Part shown: positions 21,497 through 32,353 of the stretch, piece after piece
Numbering within the stretch: the stretch's first letter is position 1
How the letters are laid out: the number at the start of each line of letters is the position of its first letter
DNA from: Cryptomeria japonica
Taxonomy: Eukaryota > Streptophyta > Pinopsida > Cupressales > Cupressaceae
Assembly (NCBI RefSeq): GCF_030272615.1
Contig: NC_081406.1
Location: 183,771,770-183,835,769 of the forward strand
Length of the DNA: 64,000 bases
Direction: 5' to 3'
Notes under the pieces: generated by a model
Told to the model about the DNA's origin: nothing
Databases searched by the model: none
The model's input: only the letters and a program-made list of their open reading frames with translations
Made by a program: the position numbers and the translations under genes

Positions 21497-23135
21497 AGAG
21501 ATTAAAACTTCCTAGGTTTTGTTCCTTTGTTTCTTCAAACGTGCATGAAGGATTGGTGAAGTATTGCTTGGTGTTGGGCCATATTTATCCTTTGTTACAG
21601 TTGCTCTTTTCGAAGAAGAGAAGGGATCTACTAAGATCATGGGCAGTGGACATTTTGGAAGTGCAGATTTCTATTCTATGTATGGTTTGGAGATTATAGA
21701 AACTTGTTTGAAGAGAATTGGTTTTGTGAAGCTCTTATGGCACAAGATTAGAAGTAGGGTTTCTACAAGAACCCTTTTTGGGGTGTGTCATAGCTAAGAT
21801 GTGATTACCTTTTTGGATTTCTTAACAAAAATTGTGATGGGTCCATATTATTGGATTCCTTACTGCCCTAACTTTGGCTTTTGAATGTTTCTTGGGATTA
21901 GTGGCTAGAGGGCTCATCATTGGCTATATTGGTGACTCAGTGTTAGCACAAGTGAGCAAACAATTGAATGGTAGAGGGTTGTGTGAATGTCGATGGTGAG
22001 AAAGGGGGCCTTTGCAGTTGTGGTGGATTTTTGCCAGCCATTAATAAGTTAGCACTGCAGCAGTGGTGTGTGTTTTTTGTCACAGCTAATAATCTATGTT
22101 GTGCTTGTAAAAATGTTGTGGAGAGGTAGATCTTACATTCTAGCCTTCCCTGCACAGTTCACACCACCTCTGTTGGGGTAGGCAGCTAGTGGTTATTTGG
22201 CAATGGCATGGTGTTTATTTAGTGTTTTTCTTTGTTAAATGTTGGCTCACATGGCAATGCCACATGTTGATCTGTCATTGTGAGTGCACATTTGATGTGA
22301 AAAATTAGGAAGTTCTAAACTTTCTTCAAATTTGGTTGAGGTGGCCAACATTTGTTTGAGTACCATTGGGACAACCTTTTTCCCATTTATGTGATTTGTC
22401 TAATCAATGATTTGAGTAAATCAGCAAAGTCCAAGTGGCGGTGCCACATCAATAGAGCGGTCTAGCTAGTGTGTAGCCAACACAATCGACAAAGAGGTTT
22501 TTGCAGAGTTAGTGAATCAGAAGTGACAAGTGTAATTAGGTGATTTCTCTCCAATTTTTGAAGGTCTAGTTTTTTGTGTGAATATTTAAGTTGGATTTTG
22601 GTACCTGAACTTCAAACAGACATAACTTTCTCACAGATTCATTTTGAGCCTAATTTCAAACCATTAGATTTTTTTTTTTAAATCTCTTTGCAATGGTACT
22701 ATTTTTATCAGAATTTGCAGTTTCTTTTGTGGTTTTATCTTCTTTCAAGATGAAGAGGATTTGGAGGTTCACCATATTTACAAGACACAATTGTCAAACC
22801 TGGGAATCATTCATTGAAATTGCAATTCCAAGGGTTTTTGGAAGATTCCTTCTGGGACCAAAAATGGTCCCTTATGCCATGGGGGAGGATGCCTGTTACA
22901 ATCAAGAAGGCTGGGCACCATAGATTCCATATTGTGCCTAAGCTTCATTTTCATCTTAAGGGGTCAAAAAATTTGAAGGATTTGATTAAACTTCTAAACA
23001 TGTTGTTCAGTCAAAGTTGATGAGTCAAGGGGTGTATGCGTTGAATTTCTAGCTATTTACACTTGATCCAATGGTATATGAGAGGATTGGAGATTATCTG
23101 ATTGTCTATTCCATTTGTAGGATCTTCTATTTTAG
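21497..23135 (+). other. Internal region of the copia-like remnant, no clear coding
   Basis: Several short open frames occur (for example 21564-21797 and 22693-22923), but none shows a domain I can name. Position between the PBS and the Gag relic suggests leader and 5' gag sequence, heavily decayed. Confidence 0.35.
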
Positions 23136-23590
23136 TTGGACTGCAGTGAGGATTATAAGGAGGATGGGGAGGTCATTGAGATTGCCCTTAAGAGATTGAA
23201 GCTGCCATTCAATATATTTCTCTCCACACTTTTCTTTGCTAAAACCATCGTGGAGGAAGGCAAGACTGCCTTTTGTAGACATTTGCTCCTTGTTGGTTCT
23301 GGGATGACAAAAGATCACTAAGATGGGTGTCCTTAGTTTGAGGCAGCAGGCTCCTATGTCTAAGGGTAAGGCAAAGCAAAACTTCAAGTTAAATCTTAGA
23401 TAGGGATGCAGATCCAAAAGCAAAAGAGGGAGACTGTGATAGTGGGAACAAGAGTAGTTCTCATTATGGTGATTGCAAGGTCACAAAGGCGAGGAGAAGA
23501 AGCACAAAGAGTATACCTATTGTAGCAAGCCTGGACTGAGCCAGGCACCTTCCCAAAACTAGTTCTCTGCTTGTACTTTCCATTTTTCAA
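23136..23590 (+). pseudogene. Gag relic of a copia-like element
   Basis: The frame at 23136-23321 reads EVIEIALKRLKLPFNIFLST, resembling the core of copia Gag (UBN2-type). After frame changes, 23500-23570 reads YTYCSKPGLSQAPSQN, a decayed CCHC zinc knuckle whose first Cys, His and last Cys are lost. Reverse transcriptase, RNase H and integrase are not visible downstream. The assignment depends on weak similarity plus the LTR and PBS upstream. Confidence 0.4.
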
Positions 23591-24042
23591 CATTGGTAAG
23601 ATTTTATCACCGAGCCATTGATTTTTAGAAAGTTCCCATGGATTCCATCATTTAGCTCATCCCTTCTCACTCTTTTGAGGTGTAAAGCTTTTTCATTTCA
23701 AATGGGGAATCTCTTTACTTTTGGCAGGACTGCTTTAAAGTAAGGTTTATTGAATTGTAGAACTAGAGACAATTCTGAACATGCATGAATATAATTTAAT
23801 GTATTCACATCACAAAGATGGGCTTTGCTTTATCAGTGGATATGTTCACCTGCAATTTTTATGCTACAGTAATCATCTATCCTTTTAAATTGCAGTCTTA
23901 TTTGTGTCCTTTTAATTAATCTCTTCTAAGATCTGGTTTATTCCAACTTGAACAAAGGTAAATTTGATGCTACATACTTTTGAGGAATCATGCCTTATAG
24001 TTTAGATTTCTACCCAGTCTGATCTGCATATGCCTGAAGACA

Positions 24043-24045
<3 letters not shown>
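23591..24045. other. No recognised feature
   Basis: AT-rich sequence with no convincing ORF or repeat structure. Confidence 0.5.

Positions 24046-24080
<35 letters not shown>
24046..24080. repeat. (CT)n microsatellite
   Basis: About 17 uninterrupted CT units. Confidence 0.97.
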
Positions 24081-24084
<4 letters not shown>

Positions 24085-24120
24085 CCCTCCTCCTTCTTAA
24101 CTCCCCTTCCGTGAGCTCAT

Positions 24121-24230
24121 AGTCAGAATGCTTTTAATTGTTTGTCTCTGACCCTCCTCCATTTATGTCACTGACAGGTGTTGTCTACGAACTGCAGGTG
24201 AGTCAAACCTTCAACAGAGAATTGAATCCA
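24121..24230 (+). repeat. Diverged direct repeat, copy 1
   Basis: Matches 24921-25030 with shared words such as TTGTCT, TATGTCA and GTCAAAC/CTTTCAAC in the same order. The copies are about 0.8 kb apart. The sequence between them contains repeated CCATATCCATAT words (24290, 24740). A decayed element with terminal repeats is possible but not shown. Confidence 0.4.
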
Positions 24231-24920
24231 CTCTAATGTTTTTTGCAAGTAGCCAGATACACCTCTGCCCCTACCTGGGCGCTTGTAACCCATATCCATA
24301 TCGGATTTGAATATGATGCGAATACATGTTGGATACCGTAGCCACATGTGCACAAAAAAAATCTTGAATTTCCAACCATGCCGGATATTGTGTGATTTTT
24401 TTTTTTTTTAATTTGATGTAAATTTTCCTTAACTTAATTTTAAAAAACTCCAATCATGCATTTTTTTTAATTTCTTTTGGTATAAACAAAACCTACACCA
24501 AATGAGGAAGACAAATGAAATGTTTTTCTATTTCAGAGACCCATTTTTTGGGGTTATCTTCCAATGCAAATCTACTATTTTATGCATATTGTAAATTGTT
24601 ATATCAACTTATAATTATATATGTAGCAATTATGTGTCTATATTGCTTTTAAAGTAATGAAAAATCTCCTCTAATAACTTAGAAAATTGTGGTAAATATA
24701 CATGTATGTGTTTTTAATAAAGGTTGTAACTTGTATCCAGCCATATCCATATTGGTGGTCTTCATAAATGGTCGTATCTTTATTTGATACCATATCCGTA
24801 TTTTTATCCGTATCCATGTCCATGCAACTTAGGTTTTTTGTATTTGTTTTAACTTTTAACTTTTCTTTGGTCCTTGTTTGACCCCTCTCTCTTTCTGCCT
24901 ACCTGCCTTTCTAGAAGATC

Positions 24921-25030
24921 CTATTCAGAATTCTTTTTATAGTTTGTCTTTGACCATTCAATTATGTCATTGATGCCAAAGAGGTGTTCTCAACAAATTG
25001 CAGATAGGTCAAACTTTCAACTTGGGACGA
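24921..25030 (+). repeat. Diverged direct repeat, copy 2
   Basis: Partner of 24121-24230; see there. Confidence 0.4.
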
Positions 25031-25189
25031 GAATATTTTATGCATTTGTTTTCTTTTGGGGAAAAAGATTCTTTTGTCTTAATCTACTAGAATCTTTGAA
25101 GAATCCCATTGGGATATATTTATATCCGAGAATTCAGGGGATTTTTGGCTGTTGTTTTTGGGGTTGATAGAGGGATAGAAAATTATCTG

Positions 25190-25304
25190 TGTGCATATGC
25201 ATGCATTCATGCATGTATGTGTGTGTGTGTGTGTGCATGTGTATGTATGCTTGATATACATACATATACTTACGTACGTACATGTGTGTGTGTGTGTGTT
25301 ACAC
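25190..25304. repeat. GT-rich microsatellite cluster
   Basis: Two (GT)n runs (about 25218-25236 and 25283-25300) separated by GTAT/CATA words. The reverse pattern (AC)n occurs at 37710-37820. Confidence 0.9.
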
Positions 25305-25568
25305 GAGAATGTTTCCCCACCCCTCAAATTCTCGTCTTCGTCCCTTGAGGCGTTTCGGGGAGGGTGGGATGTTAGGGGATGTCCCCTTGCTGTCCCCCTT
25401 GATTTGTTTTTTTAAGGAAATGTCTCGTAACATGTATTCAAACTAGGGGATGTCTAAGGGACGCCTGGCCATCCTTGGGATGGCTAGGTATGCCCCACGA
25501 AAAAGTAAACAACTACATCGATTTAAACAAAAAAAAAAGTTTTCTACTTTTGTTTTTGGATTGGAAAC
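25305..25568. other. C/G-run-rich flank of the Athila-like element
   Basis: Holds several GGGGATGTCCCC-like words (25370-25400, 25445-25495). It continues across the Athila-like insertion at 31927. It may be the 5' non-coding part of the hAT relic at 32354, but no terminal inverted repeat was confirmed. Confidence 0.35.
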
Positions 25569-25888
25569 TGTTTGCCCTCTCGGGTAAACGGTTAAATGTA
25601 GAAAGTAAATGCACAGAACATAACGGAAATATATTAAATAACCAGCCTCCGTATTAATTCCACAGTTCATGTACAATAAGTGCTTATAACATTACATCTC
25701 ACACGACTAACATGATGATACTTAGAAGAAAAGGTACACAATATATAATACCCGAAGGGGTGCGACACAACCGTCGCGACTCCAACTACCTACCCGTCGG
25801 CCAACTAACTGACCGCCGTAACTCATTATTATTGACGACAACATAAACATAATATAACAACATAACATAATGATAATTCCCGTCAACA
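25569..25888 (-). repeat. 3' LTR of the Athila-like element
   Basis: 320 bp; on the minus strand it starts TGTTGACGGG and ends GGGCAAACA. Compared with 31607-31926 it has seven substitutions and no indel. A minus-strand TATA-like ATTATATATTG lies at about 25740-25750. Confidence 0.95.
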
Positions 25889-25910
25889 TCATCCCCCCCA
25901 AGAAAAGAAG
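25889..25910 (-). other. Polypurine tract
   Basis: On the minus strand, CTTCTTTTCTTGGGGGGG then ATGA abuts the 3' LTR, the expected site for plus-strand priming. Confidence 0.8.
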
Positions 25911-26350
25911 TCGACTCCGACGACTTAATACAAAATAGAGATGAACGACAGAAACTACTGACGCCAGTCGGGCCCGGATCTTATACACTTGCTGCGTCCT
26001 TGCCTGAAAACCCTTTTCTGCTACCATCCGATGCTCAAGTGCGGATTTCACCAATATTGCTTCCTTTGCCATCACAGTCCTCCTGTGCCTAACCCAAACT
26101 TGGCTGCAAAACACGTTTTTCAGTCTCAGCTTCCACCAACTGCTACTCAATTGATACTGTCTCCCTAGCCAATTTGTCCTCGATAGCCACCCGTGCTGCT
26201 CTCTCGACATCCAACTCCTGGGTATGCTGAACTAAGTCTCACGCGACTATTGCCTCCAACCTGGTGGTCAGCTCCTCCCGAGCCCTCTGTGCATCCACCA
26301 AGGCAACCTCACGTCCAGCTGAGACATACTCCGAGTTCCTCAAAGCGTAC
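25911..26350 (-). pseudogene. Extra 3' ORF relic with coiled-coil composition
   Basis: Between integrase and the polypurine tract the minus strand reads, with stops and shifts, heptad-rich charged stretches such as LVDAQRAREELTTRLEAIVA (about 26250-26310) and ELDVERAARVAIEDKLARET (about 26165-26225). A stop (TGA) separates them. This is where some Athila-group elements carry an additional ORF, often called env-like (family knowledge). No signal peptide or membrane segment is visible in these stretches, so it looks more like a coiled-coil protein. Confidence 0.45.
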
Positions 26351-26635
26351 CAGTCATGCCTGGAGGTGGCCACAATCCGCTGGCACAAATGCTAGGAAAC
26401 ACCTCAAATCCTCCATCACACTCCCCAAAGGCTAAAAACTGAACTGAATAACTCTCTGGTGTCATACAACTGCGCGGACTTGCAATGCCTTCCCTCAAAC
26501 TTTGTTTGTTCCCAACCTCCAAATCCGCCTCCCTCTACGGCTTATGGCTTCCCTGCCAATGCTTAGCTACAGGCTTCTTTCTCACAGTACGAACAACCAC
26601 AACACTTCCTGTGGTACTCTGTAGCTCAAAAATAA
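26351..26635 (-). other. Spacer of the Athila-like element, weak open frames
   Basis: Minus-strand frames such as 26340-26522 are open, but no domain is recognised. Possibly the upstream part of the 3' ORF relic. Confidence 0.3.
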
Positions 26636-26785
26636 ACTGGGGGTTTGGGGGCAACGCCCCCAGCGGGGTCGAGGGGCAGTGCCCCTCGCGGGGTCTGGGG
26701 CAGTGCCCCTCGCGGGGTCCTGGGGCAGCGCCCCAGGTGCGCTCCCTGTCGCAGTACAGGGCGGGGTCGAGGGGCAGCGCCCTCG
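26636..26785. repeat. GC-rich tandem repeat with GGGGCAGTGCCCC palindromes
   Basis: Four or more copies of a roughly 24-30-bp motif containing GGGGCAGTGCCCC and CGCGGGGTC. Strong local GC content contrasts with the AT-rich surroundings. Long frames open here in several phases because of base composition and are not genes. Confidence 0.8.
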
Positions 26786-26999
26786 CCGCCAACACCAATT
26801 TACAACCTTCAGAACCATACGAAAGTCCATGGCGCACAACATTTCAGTGATATTTTATGATGTCAAAACCCTTCTTTTCCACTTTGAATTTTCAGTGTTC
26901 TGGCTTCAAACTCCAGCGAATCATTTTAAATCCCCGATGGCACCCCGGCCATACAACCTCCCTGTACGATCAACAACAGCACTGGCACCTCCCCGTGCG

Positions 27000-27745
27000 G
27001 TTGACACCCTTCTTACCGTACGGACACACCTCCGGTCAACAACAGCACTGGCACCTCCAATGTGCGGCTGCTTGGTCTACCTGTGGCGGTCGTTTTGCCC
27101 TTACGTGGCTGTGTGGATTGTGCGGGCTTGGTCTCTTTTTTTCTTTTTCCTTTTGCGGCTGATGCGCGTAACCCTTGCTATGCGAGTTGATCGGGCCGTG
27201 CGGTGCGTGGTCGGGCCGTGCGGTGCGTCTTCCTCCTCCTTTATCCCTTGCTGTGCGGCAGTGTTCGGTGTTGTGCGGTGGTTGGGCTGTGCGGTGTCTT
27301 CTTCCTCCGCGAGGGGTTTTATTGCCAAGGTCGGGCTGTGCGGCGTTCGGTGCGGTGTGCGGTGGTGGGTTCATGTCTCGGCAACAACCTTCGGTGGCTC
27401 CCACCGCACGGTGTGACCGCTGCACGATGGTGTCACCGTCGGTGGTTCCACCGCACGGTGGTGTCACCGTCGGTGGTTCCACCGCACGGTGGTGTCACCG
27501 TCGGTGATTCCACCGCACGGTGGTGTCACCTTGGTCCCACCATACGGTGGCCATTTTCCCCCTTTTTTTTTTTCTTTTTTTTTGGTTTTTGACCATACGG
27601 TCGCTGTCGTACGACCGTGCAATTTTTTTCAATTTTTTTTTTTTTTTAATAAATTTTTGATTGCACGGTCTCCTGTCATACAACCGTACGTTTATTTCTT
27701 TCTTCCAACCGTACGGTCATCTGTCGTACGGCCCCGTACGGTGTT
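27000..27745. repeat. ACCGTACGGT palindrome cluster and 31-bp tandem repeat
   Basis: Many copies of CCGTACGGT, CCGCACGGT or CCATACGGT, mostly palindromic. Units starting at 27448, 27479 and 27510 form a perfect-register 31-bp repeat (CCACCGCACGGTGGTGTCAC...), with a partial fourth. It lies in the non-coding 3' part of the Athila-like element. Overlapping long frames are compositional. Confidence 0.85.
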
Positions 27746-27788
27746 TTTTTTTTTTTCATCTCCTAATTTAGTTGTCTTAGAGAGTCGT

Positions 27789-28538
27789 CTACTCGGGTCC
27801 CCTGTCTCTGGGATTGCCCTTCATCCTTCTCAGTTTTCCTCGCCTGAGAGTCGCCTGCTGTGGTCCTGTGCCTCTTGAGTCACCTACCTGGCCTCTCGAG
27901 GCCCCCTCCATCCTCTCGGGTCCCCCTCCGGGGTCTCGGGTGTCTGTTCGGCCTCTCGGGTCCCCTGCGCGCTTCGCGTGGTAGGGTTTCAATTTGTACC
28001 CATTGGTGGCCAATCTATTTTCAATGGCCATCGGAAGACCTGGAACCACAAATTCTACAGGGACCACGATCTCCTTCCCGTACATAAGAAGAAGAAGGAT
28101 AATAAAGATTTTGAAAACTGCGGTCTTCCACACAGGGTTCCAATCGTTGCCAACACTCTTCGGATTATCTACGTCGCCAGGGTTTGGGGCGTCTCCCTTC
28201 CAATATTCTTTGTATTCTGGCAGGTACACCTCTGTTGGTTGCTCTGGTTCCTCTACTTCGAGCCTGTAGCTTTGGAACATTTCGTAATCCTCTATTTGCT
28301 AGTGGAAGAGCCCGTTAAGTGAGCGTACCTCATCTTCAGAACATCCCTCCAATTCGAGCACCCCTTCACTGTTCGGCTCCATCACGTTCTTGCCCTTGCT
28401 TTCATCTGGACCCCCTTCCCCTTTATTAAAGTCCTCTGAGTCTGAGTCGGAAGAGGCGAGCTCTTCGCCAACATCTTGGGTGTGTAGGTCAATGGTATAT
28501 TTCTGCCCTCCCTTCTCCATGGAAAGTGTATTTTTCTT
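27789..28538 (-). pseudogene. Acidic linker fused by deletion to the integrase C-terminal part
   Basis: This continues the Gag-protease frame on the minus strand after a TAG (28539-28541) and is cut again by a TAG (28299-28301). It is acidic, then reads YGKEIVVPVEFVVPGLPMA near 28030-28080, which resembles the end of a gypsy integrase core (YG-x-E-x-V-x-P). RT, RNase H, and the integrase zinc finger and active site should lie before this motif and are absent, so a large internal deletion joined the protease region to the integrase end. The sequence after the motif is low-complexity. Confidence 0.65.
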
Positions 28539-30725
28539 CTAGTTGTGGTTTACCCTCGCGTTGATCAACCATGCTCTCCCCAGGATGGCGTCATAGCCTT
28601 TCTTCTTCGAGGGAATAACCACGAAATCTAACAGGAATGGTTGCGTACCAATTGTCACTTGCTGGGCCATCAACAGGCTGAGTGGCTTAATGCCGTGTTG
28701 GTCCGCTCCCACCAGGTTGAATGTGGGTGGCCACAGGGTGGACTTCCCCAGCCGCTTCCATGTTTCTTCTGGTAGTACATTCACCCCAGATCCCCCGTCC
28801 ACAATGGTGTCCTTCAAAATGGTCCCACGGATACCCATTTCTACCACAGCTGGGTGTCTACCACTGCTCAAGGCTAGTAACATTGGGTCAGTCGAAGGGC
28901 TGACGGAAACCTCCACCTGTGGTGAACTCTTCGAAGCGGTGGCGGGAACCCCTACCTGTGGTGCACTCGACGATGCGGTGGCGGGAACCCGTACCTGTGG
29001 TGCACTCGACGCTGCGGTGCTTTGCACATTGATGAGGATGGCAGTCCTCAATTGTGGCATAGAGTCTAGAAGGTCTTTTACCTTTATCGGCACCTCCATC
29101 TGCAAGATTTGCCCAATGATGTTATTTTCCGCTTCCGTACAGGATGATGTACTCGCCACCTCGTTGTCCCGTCGTTCGGTCGTCATCTCACGTTCAATAT
29201 TGGCCTTTGCCTCCCGTAATCTCTCCTTCTCCGTACGGGGGTCGGGATAAGTGGCTTTTTTCGTCTGGGCGTGGGTGATCGCCAGTACTTCTTTCTCACT
29301 AGTCTTCTCAGCCTTCTCAATGTTGAGGAGATTAACCCCTGCCTGCGAGCAATTTGCGTCCTCATGGTTGCCTGGCCCACACCAACGACAGAGGTGCTGA
29401 GGGGTGGCTTCCTTTGTGCAATCACGGGCGAAGTGCCCCCACTGATTACAGGCCCTACATTGGATAATTGGCCGGCCCTTGGCGTCATACTGGATACGGC
29501 TTCCGTTATTGTTATTGTTGCTATTCCTTCCGCCGCCGCGTCTGTTGTCCCGGTATCCTCCAGATGATGCCGTTGTGTTAGTATGTTGGCCGGTACCTGC
29601 TGGTGCGGATGTTGTGGCCTGCTCCGTGAACAGCACCTGGTTCATTTGCATACCTCGGGTTTTCATGTTGTATGGGCACTCCTTGGTGGAGTGTCCCATC
29701 ACTTGGCAAATCTCACAGAATGCCTTCTTTTGGCAAGTACCCTTTGTGTGCCCTTCCTCTTTGCACTCAGTGCACCATATGTCCCCTTCGTTCCGACCAG
29801 TGCTTCTCATTATTTTGAATTCCTTTCTCATTCGCTCCATGTCTTTTTGGAGCGCTTGCACCCGTTTGCCAGCCTCGTCGTCGCTGCTGCTTTCCTGTGA
29901 AGAGTCATTGTCCTCGGATGAGGATTTATTACTTTTCTTCTTCTTTGATGTTTTGTGTTCGCTCTCCAGGTCCATCGCCCTATTATAAGCGTCGTCATAT
30001 GACGTCGGGGGTACAATTTTCATCTTCCTCCGTAGGGAGGATTTCAACCCTTCAACGAACCATCGTTTCTTCAATCCATCTACGGGTTGGCTTTCCATTT
30101 TACCCAAGAGTTCTTTCAGCCTCCGACTGTATGCTCGTACTGTCTCCCTGGTACCTTGTTTGGTACTGTATATCTCCGTTACAATTTCATTGTCATCACG
30201 GAGCAACCGAAACTCCCCCGTGAATTCCTTCTATAGATTGGCCCACGTGGCCACTTTTTGCTTGTCCACATCGGAGTACCAATCTATGGCAACTCCTCGT
30301 AACGTGGCTGGGAACTGCTGTACCCAGTCATCCTGGTCTGTTACTCCGTTGGCGGACCAAATGGTTTCACATGTACGACAGTGCCGTAAGGGGTCTTCCT
30401 TGCCCTCCCCTATGAACTTTGGCAATTTTTGTTTACTCGCCATCCCTCCGTTGGGTCTCGCTCCTCTAATTCCTTGTGTGCTTGTACCTGGCGATCCTCC
30501 GCCTCCTGCAACTGAACCTCCACTCGTGGGTCCTCCGGAAAAAGTTGTTGACACCGAACCAACCAAATTGCCTCCCGTACGGTACCCTTGTGCTCCCTCG
30601 GCACCTTCGGTTGTACCGTCACCTTCCGGTGTCTCCCTCCGGTTGTCCTCTGAAATGGACAAATTCTTTAGCAAGTCTCTGGTAGCGTCGATCAGGTTTA
30701 GACTTCGCCTTGTTTGTTCCACCAA
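28539..30725 (-). pseudogene. Gag-protease of the Athila-like element, one internal TAG
   Basis: One frame runs from 30725 to 28539 with a single TAG at 30231-30233. Upstream of it is a retrotransposon Gag core (QQFPATLRGVAIDWYSD). Downstream are 555 codons: a Lys/Ser/Asp-rich linker (residues 80-112), two CCHC knuckles (145-158, 164-177), a Gly/Asn-rich stretch (215-236), two more knuckles (250-263, 273-286), a triplicated Ala/Pro/Gln motif (401-432), and an aspartic protease (VDGGSGVNVLPE at 469-480; AILGRAWL at 540-547). The start is probably upstream at 31057 in another frame. Four knuckles is more than the usual one or two. Role: particle formation and polyprotein cleavage. Confidence 0.8.
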
Positions 30726-30844
30726 CTCTTCGCGGCTTCTTACCCTACGGTGGTATTCTGGCGAACTGTAGAGTTCTCCTTCGGCACCCTCCGTGACTTC
30801 TTCTGGCAGCCCTACAACAGTGTAGATAGTGTAGTTCTCTCCGT

Positions 30845-31057
30845 CTATCTCTGCCTCCGCAACCTCCGTGCCTCCGCAACCTCCGTGACACCTCCTGGGT
30901 TCCCTTCGAGCAACCCCTCGGCCGGTCGTCCCTCGGCAAGCTGCCTTAGCCTACGCCTTCGTTCTATTTGTTGTCTGAGATTCAACGCGGTTTGTGCCAC
31001 TTCCCATTCGTCACTCTGTATCTTTTTATTTTTGTCCTTATTTAGTCTATTGGGCAT
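30845..31057 (-). pseudogene. Probable N-terminal part of Gag, frameshifted
   Basis: Minus-strand frame beginning MPNRLNKDKNKKIQSDEWEV, followed by an Arg/Gln-rich helix-like region. It ends about 120 bp before the main Gag frame (30725), in a different phase, so a frameshift near 30850 probably separates them. The intervening sequence is repetitive (CTCCGCAACCTCCGTG twice), a likely slippage site. Confidence 0.5.
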
Positions 31058-31178
31058 AAGTCACTTCCATACACAGCAAACACATGCCATGTACACAAAA
31101 AAACTTTTATTATTTTTATTTTTATTTTGCCTTTCGGCCACAATTTATATCAGCAGTGTGTCGGGATTATTACAAGGT

Positions 31179-31547
31179 TCAATTTCCTCCTGGCCTGGCG
31201 CCATCTTGTTCCGTTTCCCGTCGGCTGTTCTCTTCGTAGCGTTGCAGGATTTGTTGTCGTCGCTCTTCCTGGGCAATCTCCTCCAGGCGGGCCTGTTGTG
31301 CCAACAATGCCTGTGCAAGCAACCGGGGGAGGTGGTTCATCAACCGGTTTACTGCCGGGCTAACCTCCAGCGCTGTCCACACGGCACTTGGTGGGATTTC
31401 TGCCTCCGCCGCTTCTCGTCGAATGTATGTCTGAATGGCTACCTGGAGCAAAATTGAAAATTCTCGCGTTGCTGTGTCTTCTCTTGTGTACAGTTCTGTT
31501 CGGGCGTCGTCGACCTCTGGGTTTATTTCACCAATGGGTAGGCCCAT
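31179..31547 (-). CDS. Leader ORF of the Athila-like element
   Basis: A 122-codon minus-strand ORF starting at ATG 31547 (MGLPIGEINPEVDDARTELY), 45 bp after the primer site. An upstream in-frame start at 31652 lies in the LTR and is not favoured. It is rich in Ala, Glu and Arg with probable helices (QARLEEIAQEERRQQILQRY). It ends about 120 bp before the Gag start at 31057. I do not recognise it; it could be a separate leader protein or a former N-terminal Gag segment. Confidence 0.45.
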   Translation of the reverse strand: MGLPIGEINPEVDDARTELYTREDTATREFSILLQVAIQTYIRREAAEAEIPPSAVWTALEVSPAVNRLMNHLPRLLAQALLAQQARLEEIAQEERRQQILQRYEENSRRETEQDGARPGGN

Positions 31548-31591
31548 TGTGTCTGTGCGCCATCCGTGTCTTCCGTTCCCGAGTACGTCTA

Positions 31592-31606
31592 GGCAACGGC
31601 GCCAAA
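31592..31606 (-). other. Primer-binding site, TGGCGCC type
   Basis: On the minus strand the LTR is followed by TTTGGCGCCGTTGCC. TGGCGCCGTTGCC is the primer site found in many Athila/Tat-group gypsy elements (family knowledge, usually ascribed to tRNA-Asp). Confidence 0.85.
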
Positions 31607-31926
31607 TGTTTGCCCTCTCGGGTAAACGGTTAAATGCAGAAAGTAAATGCATAGAACATAACGGAAATATATTAAATAACCAGCCTCCGTATTAATTCCA
31701 CAGTCCATGTACAATAAGTGCTTATAACATTACATCTCACACGACTAACATGATGATACTTCGAAGAAAAGGTACACAATATATAATACCCGAAGGGGTG
31801 CGACACAACCGTCGCGACTCCAACTACCTACCCGTCGGCCAACTAACTGATCGCCGTAACTCATTATTACTGACGACAACATAAACATAATATAACAACA
31901 TAACATAATGATTATTCCCGTCAACA
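31607..31926 (-). repeat. 5' LTR of the Athila-like element
   Basis: 320 bp, seven differences from 25569-25888. The LTR end abuts the target duplication GAAAC (31927-31931). Confidence 0.95.
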
Positions 31927-31931
31927 GAAAC

Positions 31932-32353
31932 GGGTGTGGGGGTCCCACAAACCTTCCCACATCTCTTATACACCCTAAAGTCACATTTTTGATTGCAAAA
32001 CAAATAAAACATTGATTGCTGCAGCATTGTTGGGGACCTCCATTGCTGCAACACCATTGCTGTTAATTGTTTAGTGTTACAAGTTAAATTAAAGGGGATT
32101 TGAGGGGTGGAGACACCTCCCTTGTGACACAAATACAAACTAAAGCCTCAATTACAGTTGAAAACTTGAAGTTGATTGCCTGAGTTGAAGCTTAACAGTG
32201 ACGAAATTTCAAAGAGTATACAACAGTGTCATGGTATGTTATTTTGCCTTTTTAAAAGTTTTTTTAGCTTGTTAGGGAGGGTTTGTAAATTGAAACTAGT
32301 TTTTATTTTAAAATTTTAAAAAATGTTTTGGTTTCAGTTTGTTATACCACAAA
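31932..32353 (+). other. Non-coding sequence before the hAT relic
   Basis: Continuation of the flank broken by the Athila-like insertion. No ORF is recognised. It may be the 5' non-coding part of the hAT element. Confidence 0.35.

Larger units (their letters stand above)
25569..31926 (-). mobile_element. Athila/Tat-like Ty3-gypsy element, internally deleted, with both LTRs
   Basis: Complete at both ends: two 320-bp LTRs, perfect target duplications GAAAC (25564-25568, 31927-31931), a primer site TGGCGCCGTTGCC next to the 5' LTR, and a polypurine tract next to the 3' LTR. The LTRs differ at seven positions by hand count (about 98% identity), so this is one of the younger insertions. The primer site type is typical of Athila/Tat-group gypsy elements (family knowledge). 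Gag and protease are present; RT, RNase H and most of integrase are missing. The element would need proteins from a relative to move. Confidence 0.93.

Noticed and set aside
26679-27592. Long plus-strand open frames in the GC-rich block
   Set aside because: They overlap tandem repeats and palindromes in three phases on both strands and oppose the element's coding strand; compositional artefacts.
28690-30223. Plus-strand frames opposite the Athila-like Gag-protease
   Set aside because: They are antisense shadows of a frame with clear zinc knuckles and protease motifs on the minus strand.
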